Of a DNA stretch of 64,000 nt, positions 10,574-22,329 are shown one piece after another. Source of the stretch: Cordilura impudica (taxonomy: Eukaryota > Arthropoda > Insecta > Diptera > Scathophagidae); NCBI GenBank assembly GCA_963682025.1, contig OY821521.1:56617908-56681907 (forward strand), written 5' to 3'. The stretch's first letter is position 1. Every line of letters begins with the position of its first letter. The notes below the pieces were generated by a model. That model did not search any database. It saw only the letters and a list, made by a program, of their open reading frames with translations, and was not told the origin of the DNA. The position numbers and the translations under genes were made by a program.

Positions 10574-11589
10574 TTGCGAATATACGTCCGTACACTTGAA
10601 GTATTAACTTATTATTGAGTAATCCCTTATAGAATCCGTCATTTTATACATTTTTAGGTACATGTTATTCACACATTGATCTTTAATTTCATAGCAGGTA
10701 GTACTTAAATTGAACAAAACTGCACTTGTTATCCAGACTTCAATATCAGGTAAAACTAATTAGTTTCTCGCCAATATGGGGTGGTTTTTTATCTTTAGTG
10801 GTTTAGTGCCGCGATTATTGACAAACTTATAAAATTGTTTATGACTTTGGTTGACCCTTAAATTTGACAACAGGTAAATTAAGAAAGAGATCATTTGTTT
10901 ACTGTAGAACCTATTGTGATCATTTTATGACTTATTTTTTTGCTGATCAAAACAAAGCCAATAAACCCTTTCGCAGGTATTTTATTTAATTATTTTACTT
11001 TTACGTAGTCTAAAGTAAAAAAACAAAATTTTTTTTAGAGTAATTTTTTTAGAGTAATTTCATTAAAATGAAAAAAGTGTTCTACCGGGGGCTCGTGGGG
11101 GGTGCAAAAGTATATATAGGGTTAAACAGGATACATTCGCCTTTCTCCGGGTGGTATACGTTTCTTGTTCCCTTACTTCCTTTAGAAGTTCTATTCCACT
11201 AAAGTTTAAATTTGAGAAAAATATAGTGGTTTCATAAATATTTCATAACGCCCCTAATATCAAACGTTAGAACTGTGACTACTTACAAAAACTAAAGACT
11301 ATAATCCTACTAACATTATAAAAAAGACCGTAGGCCAATATCGATGATAGCTTGCGAGTAGTAACCATTTATTTTTGATAAAAAACAAAAAAAAAACACC
11401 TTTTGCTGAATTAAAAAAAACAGTTGAGTTTGACAGCATGCCACGCCCACAATTATCAATAGTTTAACCTAATTTTTTGGCTACCTTAATCTGGATATAT
11501 AAGCTACAAAAAGGAGTAAAAATTTTAAAAATCGATGACAAAAAAAAATTTGACTTTTGGCCAATGAAATCAAAATTTGAGCCACAGTG
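10574..11589 (-). other. 5' untranslated part of the right Transib
   Basis: About 1 kb between the transposase start and the right terminus, without coding potential. Bases 11010-11165 are matched in inverted form at 4259-4380. The matching piece includes TTTAACCCTATATAT and TTTCATTTTAATGAAATTAC. The promoter presumably lies here, but I cannot place it. Confidence 0.6.
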
Positions 11590-11594
11590 CGTCG

Positions 11595-12239
11595 TTGCAT
11601 AATTCTTGGGCTTCCCTAGTTAAAATGAAATTGAATAATTGGTGTTAAAACCAGTACATTCGGTTACCAAATATATTGAATTTTGTTTTTGATTATCCTT
11701 TTTAGCTGTGCGGCTTTGATTTTTTCCCCTAGCCCTTTCGTTTCCATCCTTCCTATGGCATTCTACATATACGGATAATTTCATTTGAATCCTTTCATTC
11801 TTCTGTAAAATACTCGTATGTTGATTTTTGTCCTTCTCCTTTTTTCCATGTTATTTTCTTTTTCAAACGAAACATGTTTGGATTTGACATTTTAGCAAAA
11901 TTAAATTTTATGTTTTGTTTAAGGAAATTGCAAAAATATATTTTTGTTGGTGATGGAAGACGGGGTGGGGGCATGTGTTTTTTTTTTTGTTTCATACTTG
12001 AAGTGGCTTGCTATAATGTTTCTAGGTTACATGAGTGGAATTGATATGAAAAGCACGAACTTTATGTGTTTTGGTTTTAAAAATGAAAATAATAAATAGA
12101 TAGATAAAAGCAAAGCTGTAAGACACAAACAATAAATATGTACTAAAATGCAATTTGAAAGAAATAACATTAAAAAAGCATTTGCTGGAGAAGTTTTTAA
12201 TATAAAAGAAATAAATTTTATTAATTGTTTATATATGAG
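11595..12239. other. No recognisable feature
   Basis: AT-rich flank between the Transib element and the next repeat. Two short minus-strand reading frames (11795-11995, 12027-12248) have no recognisable composition or motif, and I do not call them genes. Confidence 0.6.
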
Positions 12240-13639
12240 GCGTTTCATGTCAAGTGATCCAACTTTTGAAACCGATGTCTTCCGATCGAGATGAAATTTG
12301 CAACAAGCTTTGTCCTATTAGATAGTAGTTTAGAGACATTTTTTCAACAAGATCGGTCCAGAACTCTCTAATTTAGAGGGAGTCAAAAGTTGACATTTTG
12401 ACCAAACATGTGTTTTTTCTCATCCATGTAACTTTTTACCTGTTGTTCTTAGCAAAATTTGTCTCAAATAGTTTTGATTGCTATTTCTTCAGTCTTTCGG
12501 AAAAAAATTAAAAAAAATAAAAAAAATTTTTTGACTTTTTTTTTTTTGCAAAATCAAAAATTTTTTTGGCCTTTTTTTTCAAAAACGAAATTTTTTTGCT
12601 CAAAAGAAAGTTTAGGTTTTTTTCGTTAAGAGCTTTTTGGTCGCTTAGTGGGATTTGTATTGTTGTGTAACTCAAGCCAACGTTTTTTCAATTTTTAGCA
12701 TATGCACTAATTTGAATTTTTTCCTATTAGTGTGTAAGTGTTTCTAAAACCTTAAAAATAAAACATATGCTGAGAAACTAGACAAATTAGCCTTTCCGAT
12801 GGTATATAACATACCTAAACAAAATTTCATACCTTTGATACTGTAATAACTACCCACAATATGCTAACCTCAGGAAAAAAATCACTTTTTTCTATAGAAA
12901 TGTTGAAAAATTATTTTGTTTTATTTATTTGGAATAATAATTAAATTAATATATAATAATAATATAAGTTAAAATAAAATGATAAATAATTTAATAAAAT
13001 TTAATCTTAATAACATTAGATCCATTTATAACGTAATGATTTTTTTAATTAATTGATTGTAACTGATGAAGCATTTAAGTTTTGTAAATTTTTAAGTACC
13101 CAGTCTTTACACCAAGCTTAGTCCTATTGGATAGCAGTTTAAACACAAATTTTCAGCAAGATCGAGCCAGAACTCTCTGATTTACAGGTCAAAATTTGAC
13201 ATTTTGACCAAACATGTGTTTCTTCTCATCCGTGTAACTTTTTACCTAGCAAAATTAGTCCCAAATAGTTAAGATAGCTCTTTTCTTCAAAATTAAAAAA
13301 AATTAAAAAATTTTTTTTGACTTTTTTTTTTTTGCAAAATCAAAAATTTTTTCGACTCTTTTTCAAAAGAGGATTTTTTTTTTGCTCAAAAGAAAGCTTA
13401 GGTTTTTTTTTTGGCTTATTTTTCGCCTTTATTTGCTGCTTTTTTGTCAATCTTTTCTTGGCGTTACTAGATTCAGCTGTTGACTAACTGATTCGCCAGA
13501 AGATTTACACGATTACCGCGATTGCCTTAAATTGACAATGTGTCATATTGCAACAACTTCTTGCCACTTAGGTGAATTTCAAATTGCCCTGAAACCACAT
13601 TCATTAAAGAGAATTTAATCAACTCTTTTGATCGCAAAT

Positions 13640-14600
13640 ATATAGAGGAGGCCAAATTTGAATCTTGGATTCAGACTGACAGATGACATTGAAAACAATA
13701 ACTTTAAATGTTGATGATTTTGTGGAAGAAATGTATACAGGATTCCTAACTTGAGAACCCATGGCTTTTTAGTCAAAGAGCAATGTCATTCTTCAAGGAT
13801 TTGAAGATACATTTGAAATCTAGTGAATTCGTTATTTCATATGATTTCGGAGAAAACTACAAATATGTTCTTCAGGATGCCATACAAGCATTACACTTCA
13901 ATAACGACCAAGCAACTATATTCACAGTAGTTACTTACTACATGAAAGATAAAAAAGTGGAACACAAAAGTATGGCAATCATATCCAACGATATAGAACA
14001 TGATACCGTTGCAGTTTATGAGTACCAGAAGATAATACTAAAATATCTAAAATCTAAATTTACAGTAGAGAAGGTATACTACGTTTCGGACGGAGCTCGT
14101 CAACAGTTCAAAAACAAAAGTAGCTTCGCAAATCTTATGGCTCATAAAATGATTTTGGAATACCAGCTGAGTGGCATTTTCATTCTACTGCTCACGGTAA
14201 AAGAGCATGTGATAATATAGGAGCAAACCTGAAAAGAAATACAACGAAGTATTGCCTCCTGTACTCTCATCAAGATCGCATCTTATATGTGACAGGTTTA
14301 TTCCATTGGGCAAAGAATTATTGTAAATAAACTAAAAGAGTTTTTAGTAGCAAAGAGGATCATGAGGAAACATTGAAAACGCTGAAGAGCAAATAACAAT
14401 CGATGGCAACGCTCAATACCATGCTTTTATACCGCTTGTCGATGGAAGACCAAAGTTTTCTGCCTCCACTCAATGCGATTTCTTTCCATAGTCAAAAAAG
14501 AAACCAGCAGCGAAATCAACAGCTAAACCTAGTAATTTCGAGAAACTACCAAAAAACACAGCACGATAAATAAGCTGGATGAAAGACTTACGAAACTTAA
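13640..14600 (+). pseudogene. DDE-transposase-like protein of an unnamed arthropod repeat family
   Basis: The open part (13783-14220) reads KSSEFVISYDFGENYKYVLQ, then ALHFNNDQATIF, then VYYVSDGARQQFKNKS. After a frameshift near 14155 the frame continues as AEWHFHSTAHGKRACDNIG. The spacing of YDFGEN, SDGARQ and EWHFH suggests a D-D-E catalytic triad. I know this pattern from repeated, usually unnamed insect and aphid proteins, and the superfamily name is uncertain. Further frameshifts follow to about 14600. It lies between inverted arms, consistent with a transposase gene. Not functional. Confidence 0.6.
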
Positions 14601-14705
14601 ATACTTCATCAGATAAAATAAATTAATTAAAAAAATAGTTATGATATAAGTGGATCTAATGTGATTAAGATAAAATTTTATTGAATTATTTATTTTTTAA
14701 TTTTT

Positions 14706-15338
<633 letters not shown>

Positions 15339-16201
15339 TAAAAATAGTTATGATATAAATGGATCTAATGTGATTAAGATTAAATTTTATTAAATCATTA
15401 ATTTTTTAATTTTTATTTTTATTATTATTAGTATTATTAATTTAATTTTTATTTCAAATAAATAAAAAATAATTTGTCAACATTTCTATAGAAAAAAAGT
15501 GATTTTTCCTGAGGTTAACATATTGCGGGTATTACAGTATCTAAGGTATGAAATTTTAGTTAGGTATGTTACATAACGTCAGAAAGGTTAATTTGTCTAG
15601 TTTCTCAGCATAAATTCTATTTTTATGGTTTTGGAAACACTTACACGATAATAGGAAAAAATTCAAATTAGTGCATATGATAAAAATTGAAAAACCGTTG
15701 TCTTGAGTTACAAAACATTTTTTTGATAGATATCGCACTCGCATCCCACTAAGCGACCAAAAAGCTCTTAAAGGAAAAAATTTAAGCTTTCTTTTGAGCA
15801 AAAAAATTCCTTTTTTGAAAAAAGTAAAAAAAATTTTTAATTTAAAAAAAAAATTAAAAAAATTTTTTTATTTTTTTATATTTTTTTTCCGAGAGACTGA
15901 AAAATTAGCTATCTAAACTATTTGAGACAAATGCGAATATTAATTTACCAAAAATTTAATATTTTCTATTCAAGGGAAAGTTAATTTTGATATGGACCAA
16001 AAATATATTAAAATCAAATTTGAAAAATAAAATAAGAAAAATAATTTGTAAATTTATTGACATGACTAACATTATTCTTAAACCCTTGGCGATTTTTAGA
16101 TATCAAAAACAATTTTTCAGTACATTTTCGATGGTATGGAGCTGTATTTTACCGATGACTGCACTAGTTTATTTTTTTAATACCTCAATCGACGCTGGGT
16201 G

Positions 16202-16475
16202 ATTAGCGTAATAAGCCTTCTTAACATTTCTCCTTCTGTATCTTCGAAGAAAATGGCCCAGTGATACCGCCGGTCCAAAACACACATTAAACAGTGCATT
16301 GTTCAGGCCGCATTGTCCTTTCCGCTGTCATGTGTGGATTTTCTGAGCCCCAAATGCGGCAATTTTGCCTGTTGTTACAACCGAGATGAAAATGAGCTGC
16401 GTCGGAAAAGATCAGATTTTGTTCAATAAAAATGCTCATCTGCTTCCAAGCGTTCCCTTGCCCGACGTTGTTCAA
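16202..16475 (-). pseudogene. Tc1/mariner-like transposase fragment
   Basis: Minus-strand translation gives FSDAAHFHLGCNNRQNCRIW, then GSENPHMTAERTMRPEQCTV, a stop, and then FWTGGITGPFSS. This is the familiar block around the second catalytic aspartate (sDEAHFHL, RIWG.ENP) and the following GGI.GP.FF segment of an insect Tc1/mariner-related family. Both ends of the gene are absent. The C-terminal part of what looks like the same family occurs at 50936-51420. Confidence 0.75.
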
Positions 16476-16654
16476 GCGTAACTAATAACACAGCTGATAT
16501 TGGTGCTGCCATACTCAAAATAACCACTAGTACAAAATACAAATACTAGAGGGACCACCCTGAATATGTAGATATGTATATTCAACCGGTCTGAAAAATT
16601 ACGCTATCCAAAAACTAACAAAAAACTAAATTTGCATCGTCTCTATGATACACT

Positions 16655-17385
16655 TGGAAAGTTAACGTACAGATTCCAAAATTTCTTCCCCATTTTTGGA
16701 AATACAATTTTTTGAAGATTGTGCTGAATTGTTCTATAATGTTCCAAAACGATGAGTTTCTAAAATATAATTTTTACCGGTAAACCGAAAGAAACGAATT
16801 TTAAATTTTGCCCCCCCAGTTTGGAAAAAAAAATATCAACGTTATCAAACGATATCAATATTTTTATGCAACACGAAATTTAACGTACAGATTCCAAAAT
16901 TTCTTTCGTATAAGGTATCCTGATTGGCGCCCTCATATCGCTCTGAAACTTGGACATGTTATAGAGAGGATATAAAATTAAGGGACTCGTATATTTGGGG
17001 TTGATTAAAATATTGCTGAGAGTGCCATTCAGGATACCTTGTATGAAAGAAATTTTGGAATCTATACGTTAACTTGCGTGTTGAATAAAAATATTGATAT
17101 TGTTTAATAACGTTGATATCACGGAAAAATGTTTTTCGTCCTCATTTGCGTACGTTACGGTTTGCGACATATCTATTTTGGAATAATGTTTAGAAAAACT
17201 AGAATAACCGAGAATAACCGCAAAATATTGTTTTTTTTCCAAAAGTGGGGGGCAAAGCTTAAAATTCGTTTTTTTCGATTTACCCGTACAAATTACATTT
17301 TAGAAACTCATCGTTTTGGAACACTGTAGAACAATTCAGAACAATCTTCAAAAAATTGTATTTCCAAAAATGGGGTGCTAACTTA
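16655..17385. repeat. Foldback inverted repeat with TTAACGTACAG
   Basis: Bases 16655-16925 recur as the reverse complement over about 17025-17385. Examples are TAACGTACAGATTCCAAAAT against its complement at 17050, and GTATCCTGA against TCAGGATAC near the centre (16915-16925 and 17030-17040). The central spacer is about 100 bp. Non-coding; a non-autonomous foldback or MITE-type element is likely. Confidence 0.75.
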
Positions 17386-17584
17386 TACATTTATTTTAAT
17401 ATTAAAAAAATTTGAATAAAATATTTTGAATTACAAACTTTCTCTTTACTATATGTAAGTGTCATGGTGGATATTGAATTGGTTTCTGAGTTACTAAGAA
17501 AAATATCTCAATAAGTAAAAAAAAAAAATTTATCCCATTATGATTATTTTATCTAAATGTAAAAGTGTGTTAGAATAATGCTAA

Positions 17585-18003
17585 CAAGCAAATGCCAGCC
17601 CTAAAAATTCGAGTGCAAATTTTAGGCAATTTTATTTTTTAATTTAATAAAGACCCTAAAGTTATGCCAATCAATTTTAGACAATATACAATTCAATGCT
17701 TTTTAAGTATTAATATTTATTGTTTTATGTCCAAGATTATTTTTCAATTCAACACAATTATTATTGTGAATGAAGAAAACCCTTTTTTCTACAAACTTAA
17801 TAAACACACTTTACATTATATAATTTTATGTTTGGGTTAGTAACAACTTTAATTGCATTTACTTAAAAAAATAAAAATCTGTAAATCTGGTGGACAGCTA
17901 AAAGAAATAGCTTTCAAATAATATACGTTTCGTCAAAATGGGGATGAAGCTGTTTAAAAAACCATCGGTCATAAGAAATCGTCTTACCTTTTGATATTAT
18001 AGA
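17585..18003 (-). mobile_element. Diverged Helitron copy
   Basis: Carries the family body (GCAACTTTAA-like, ATACGTTTCGTCAAAAT, CATCGGTCATAAGAAATCG) and the conserved terminus TATTATAGA, followed by T. The hairpin end near 17590 is eroded. Assignment is by similarity to 35910-36286. Confidence 0.65.
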
Positions 18004-18086
18004 TGTCAATTGTAACCTTTGTTTTCCGATGTGTGATAAGATTTTTTGAAAAAAGACCTAAATCTTTATAGAAATTCATTTCAAAA

Positions 18087-18812
18087 CAAGTAAGGAAATT
18101 ATAGTCGGTCTAGACCGACTATACGATACCCTATACCATGCGTTTAGAGACCCTATCTCTCAGGCCCAACTAACTGGATATAGAAAATAAGCATAAACCA
18201 AATTTGAGTGGGATTTTTATTAATTTTTTCGGCTGCAGATATGAAAAAGTTCACATCGGATGCTATATCTATATCTATATCTAAATGGACCGATCCTGAC
18301 CATGTTTGCTAAAGTCTCTTGTATTTTGCAAAAATATATACAAACAAAATTTGAGTAGAATCAGTGCAATATTTTTGTTTTTTGATAGATTTAATTGAAG
18401 ATCGGGAAGCAGCTCTATATGGGGCCTATGACTAAGAGTTGTCCCATAGGGATCATATTTGGACTACTGCTTAATGGATGTAATATATACATACAAACCC
18501 AATTTGACTAAGATTTGTATGATCATTTGGATCTTATGGCAATATATGTATGTTGATTTCATAGGGGTCATTTGTATGGGGGCTAGGTCTGAACATGGAC
18601 TGATTCTCACCAATTTCAATAGCGTTCATCCCATTGCCGATAAAAGACGGACAGACGGACGGACGGACGGACGGACATCGTTAAATCGAATCAGATAGTG
18701 ATTCTGATTCGATCGGTATAATTAAAGATGGGTGTAGGTCAAATATTTGTGATTGTTACAAACAGCAGCACAAAGTTATTGTACCCAAACCACATACTGG
18801 TATATGGTATAA
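18087..18812 (+). repeat. DINE-1/mini-me-like repeat
   Basis: Has the 22-bp 5' palindrome, the ATACCATGCG block and the GGAC run (about 18655-18676), with a shortened middle around 18270-18285 and around the region before the GGAC run. The 3' end is TATATGGTATAAAAA, slightly eroded. Confidence 0.8.
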
Positions 18813-18959
18813 AAATGCAGTATGGCAACTATAAGAATCAGACAAAGTAATCGTACATTTACAATTAGGGGAATCCCACGAATTATTCAACGAGTTTTTT
18901 TAGGAGAAGACAAAAATGTTTGTATAAAGTTGATTTGACTTAATTATATTTCTTTTGGA

Positions 18960-19265
18960 AACTATATTTCGAAATCAATTCCAGAATCAAAGAAATCGCT
19001 GCTGAAGAGAGAACAATTATCGTAAAGCTTAGAAATGAGGTTAAATCTTATAGTTCGGATCAATGGAGTACGCCGCTCGAAACAAAAAATCCATCAATCA
19101 ATTTTTTTAAAACCTTGTTCTAACTGAACACGAAAAGCGAACTATTTTCGAGTCAGTCAAACAGAATCCCAGTTTAGTTCTGAAGATATATTTCACTAAA
19201 TATTAAAACAAAAGTCTGGATATCGTAGTATCGTAGCACGTCGAAAGACATTCATTTCAGATGTC
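18960..19265 (+). pseudogene. Possible Tc1-like transposase N-terminal fragment
   Basis: Broken frames give AAEERTIIVKLRNEVKSYSS and later LTEHEKRTIFESVKQNPSL, which resemble the helix-turn-helix and the LT..E.R.I...V..NP segment of Tc1-like transposases. Several frameshifts and stops are present. The call rests on these two short pieces only. Confidence 0.35.
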
Positions 19266-19272
19266 AATAGAA

Positions 19273-20043
19273 AACAAGTTAGAAAATTATGGTCGGTCTA
19301 GACCGACTGTACAAAATCCTATACCAGGCATTTCTAGAGAGGGTTTTAAATCAAACTTTACTGAAGGATACAAATATTGTTATTTATTTGTACCTACAGA
19401 TATGAAAAGGTTCATATCTGGTGTTATTATATAACATGGGGTCTAGGTTCAAAAATGGACTCAATCTTCTCTAAAACTTACAAAAATTAAATTTTTAAAA
19501 ACTCTATGCAATATTTTTGGTTTTTGATAGATTTCAGTGAAGATCAGGAAACAGCTTTATATGAGGATAATGAATAAAAACGGTTTATTTTTGGACTACT
19601 CATTAGTGGGTTTAATAGACACACATATACCAAATTTTATCGATATATTTATAATAATTTTGATTTTACGCCCATTAGAGTCGTCTGGCCGGTGTTACTG
19701 GTATGGGGCATGGTTTAATTTTCACTAATTTCACTAGTTCTATGGTAGATAAAAGCTAAATTCCATCAAAATGTACTCATATTTGCGACCTGTAGTTTGG
19801 TTACAAGGTTTATAAGGACTAAATACTGCCACGACCAGTTCATTATTGGACGTAGTCCCCATACAAAAATAACATGAGATGTGAACTTTAATAAAAATAG
19901 CACCAACGTATTTGGTTTATGCCTATTTTCTATAAACTGGTATTGCCTCAGAAAAGTTGTATCCAAAACCCGCTCTAGAAACGCATGGTATAGGATATTG
20001 TATCGTCGCTATATACAGACTATAATTTTCGTACTTGTTTTTG
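19273..20043. repeat. Foldback pair of partial DINE-like copies
   Basis: The left part (19273-19810, + orientation) begins with GGTCGGTCTAGACCGACTG. The right part (about 19845-20043) is a minus-orientation fragment ending at CGTACTTGTTT. The two partial copies face each other and meet in the middle, with no GTCY run. Confidence 0.65.
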
Positions 20044-20128
20044 TTTTATTAAATTTTTATTGAAAGTTGTTACCCCAATAAACAAAATGCTAAATATTGG
20101 TATCATATTATTACTTTTTATTTATTAT

Positions 20129-20897
20129 TTTTATACCCTATACCATTGTGTGGTATAATGACTTTTTGCTGATGTTTGTAACTACCAAAAATATTTGACC
20201 TAGACCCATCTTTTATTATATCGATCAACTCAGAATTACTTTTGGAGTAGATTTAGCGACGTCCCTCTGTCCGTCCGTCTGTGTTTTCATGTAAACCTTG
20301 TAATTAAACTACAGGTCGTAAATATGAACATATTGTGATGAAATTTGGTATATAAATTTTCATAGAATGAGCGATATTGAAATTGGTGAAAATGCGTGCA
20401 TGTTCAGACCTAGTCCCAATACAAATGACTCCTATGGAATCGATTTAAATTTCCAAAAGATTCAAATTATCATTTAAATCTGAGTGAAATTGGGTTTACG
20501 TGTGTTTATTATACCCAATAATCATTAGTTTAAAAATAGACCTCATAGGTCAATTCTTAGTCATAACCCCCATATATGTAAAGCAGCTTCCCGATCTTCA
20601 AACACAAAAATATGGCACAAATTTTTCTCAAGTTTGGTTTTTATATATTTCTGCAAAAAATAAATAACCTTAACAAATAATAAAGGCTCGGTCCATTTTT
20701 CGACATAGGACCCATATAAAAATTACATCCGATATGAACTTTTTCATATTCAAAGGCAAAAAAATTAATACCACTAAAATTTGATTTATTCTTAGTTTCT
20801 ATATCCAATTAGTTGGACCTAAGAGATACGATCTCTAAACGCATGGTATAAGGTGTCATATAGTCGGTCTAGACCGACTATAATTTTCATACTTGTT
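20129..20897 (-). repeat. DINE-1/mini-me-like repeat, inverted
   Basis: Starts TTATACCCTATACC, has a short GTCCGTCCGTCTGTG run near 20270, and ends with the 22-bp palindrome and ATAATTTTCATACTTG. More diverged than the copies at 7341 and 43706. Confidence 0.8.
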
Positions 20898-21197
20898 TAT
20901 AATTATTAATATAAATTGTCATTATAGTCAATTAAAATTCCTTAATGCTATGTACTTTGTACTAATCCTCTACTTTATTTTATTTCTTGTTGTACGGGAT
21001 ACCGACTAAAATAAATAAATATGGTCGCTCTTGACATATACGTAGTTTGTGTTGTTGGTGTTTTTTTCTGTTTTTTTTTTTGTGAAATTCAACAGGGCCA
21101 AACAATATTCTCATTTATACATATTAAGTTTTTTTTCAATGACTTTATGTTCTTGTTAAATTTCTACATCCTATTCTATAACCATTTCAATTTATAG
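20898..21197. other. Intron 3' end before first seen transporter exon
   Basis: No repeat or reading frame is recognised. It ends with a pyrimidine-rich stretch and TTTATAG, the acceptor for the exon at 21198. Confidence 0.7.
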
Positions 21198-21312
21198 GTC
21201 AAGTGTGGTCATATATGTGGACGATTTAGTTACCCTGGCATTATGGAGGCTGCCTATGGCAAATATGGCTACTATCTATTGTCCTTGCTGCAATTTATGT
21301 ATCCGTTTTTAG
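21198..21312 (+). CDS. SLC38A11: SLC38A11-type amino acid transporter, internal exon 1
   Basis: Encodes VKCGHICGRFSYPGIMEAAY and then GKYGYYLLSLLQFMYPFL. The putative sodium-coupled neutral amino acid transporter 11 family (SLC38, amino acid/auxin permease fold; Drosophila CG13743 as I recall it) has almost the same sequence after its second membrane segment. The exon is bordered by TATAG and GTAAGAAT and ends after the first base of a codon. The 38 codons cover the loop and the start of a transmembrane helix. Exons for the N-terminus (the GSGVIGIPYA region) were not found to the left, so either the upstream intron exceeds 21 kb or I missed them. Confidence 0.92.
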
Positions 21313-21511
21313 GTAAGAATATGAATCATAACTAAACAAAATTTTTGCTTTGGCTTTCCATAAAGTAAAAACAAAATCTCCATTGTTTCTGTACTTTACC
21401 ACCGGCCACCAACAAATCAACATCGATTACATTTCATACAAATTGCAGAAACTAATCTAAAAGGATATTGAACATTAAATGTAACCATTATTCAAATTTA
21501 CTTAATTACAG

Positions 21512-21764
21512 CTATGATTTCGTATAATGTGGTGGTGGGCGATACTTTGTCCAAGGTTTTGGTACGACTTATACCGTCCTGGGGTGCATCCATGAGCGCT
21601 GTTCGTTTGGGTGTGGTGTTCTTTGTAACGGTTGGCATTGTTGTGCCACTGTGTCTGTACAAAAATGTTTCACGATTGGCCCGGGCAAGTTTCATAAGTT
21701 TAGCCTGTGTTGTTTTCATATTATTTGCTGTAATTATCAAACTTATATCGGGTGATTATAAAAT
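21512..21764 (+). CDS. SLC38A11: SLC38A11-type amino acid transporter, internal exon 2
   Basis: Joins the previous exon in phase (G plus CT gives alanine) to read FMYPFLAMISYNVVVGDTL. It continues with SKVLVRLIPSW and two hydrophobic helices (LGVVFFVTVGIVVPLCLYKN and ASFISLACVVFILFAVIIKL), typical of membrane segments 4 and 5 of this 11-pass family, and ends in SGDYK plus two bases. Acceptor is ATTACAG, donor is GTAAGT. The next exon is 27.4 kb downstream. The intron before it is only 199 bp. Confidence is high from near-identity to the fly family; no stop or frameshift is present. Confidence 0.95.
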
Positions 21765-21774
21765 GTAAGTATTC

Positions 21775-22320
21775 CAATTAACTAAGTAAGCATAAAAGAA
21801 TAATTGCTTGAAGGAACGAATGAACATAAGCTGTTGAATTTGTTTTCAGAGTAAACGTAAACGAATTTGTTGTGGAATGAAATTAAATCTGATTTAATGA
21901 CTGTTGTTTTTTGAACTTTTGTTTTTTTTTGTTTTGTATTCGTTTTAGTGATTTGAAAGGAAAACCTGTAGTTGTATTAATTTACTGAGATGAAGAACTA
22001 AATTGCTACAGCTAAAAATGTTGGCAAAAAAATTTTCTTGGGAAGTATCCTAGAAAAATTCTAATATTTCGATACATTTTTGTTAAGGAAAATGTTCTAG
22101 ATTTTGATAATTTTTTTTTAATAGATTTCCAGACATTATATAAATTTTGAATTTTTTTCCATTTATAACATATCTTACTAAAAAATGTCAGATTAAGTTT
22201 TCATGCAAAAAATCTGTCATAATTTCAATATTGAACAAAAAAAAAACTGACAAATGATGGCTTTCTATAGTGAATATAGTGTATTGTTTAGTTTTAACAC
22301 GGCTCAGTCGTCGATTAAAA
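21775..22320. other. Intronic DNA, no recognisable feature
   Basis: AT-rich sequence directly after the donor site. No repeat shared with the rest of the window was noticed. Confidence 0.5.
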
Positions 22321-22329
22321 AAATGTGAA

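Larger units (their letters stand above)
8326..11589 (-). mobile_element. Complete Transib/RAG1-like transposon
   Basis: A 3264 bp element with terminal inverted repeats. The left terminus reads CACAGTGGCTGAAAATC and the right terminus, on the minus strand, CACTGTGGCTCAAATTT; both have TTGGCCAAAA at positions 26-35. It is bounded by CGTCG on both sides (8321-8325 and 11590-11594). It carries one transposase gene on the minus strand, with about 1 kb of untranslated DNA before the start codon and about 750 bp after the stop. The transposase is defective, so this is structurally complete but not autonomous. Confidence 0.85.

Noticed and set aside
21498..21740. Minus-strand frame opposite the transporter exon
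   Set aside because: Shadow of the conserved + strand coding exon.
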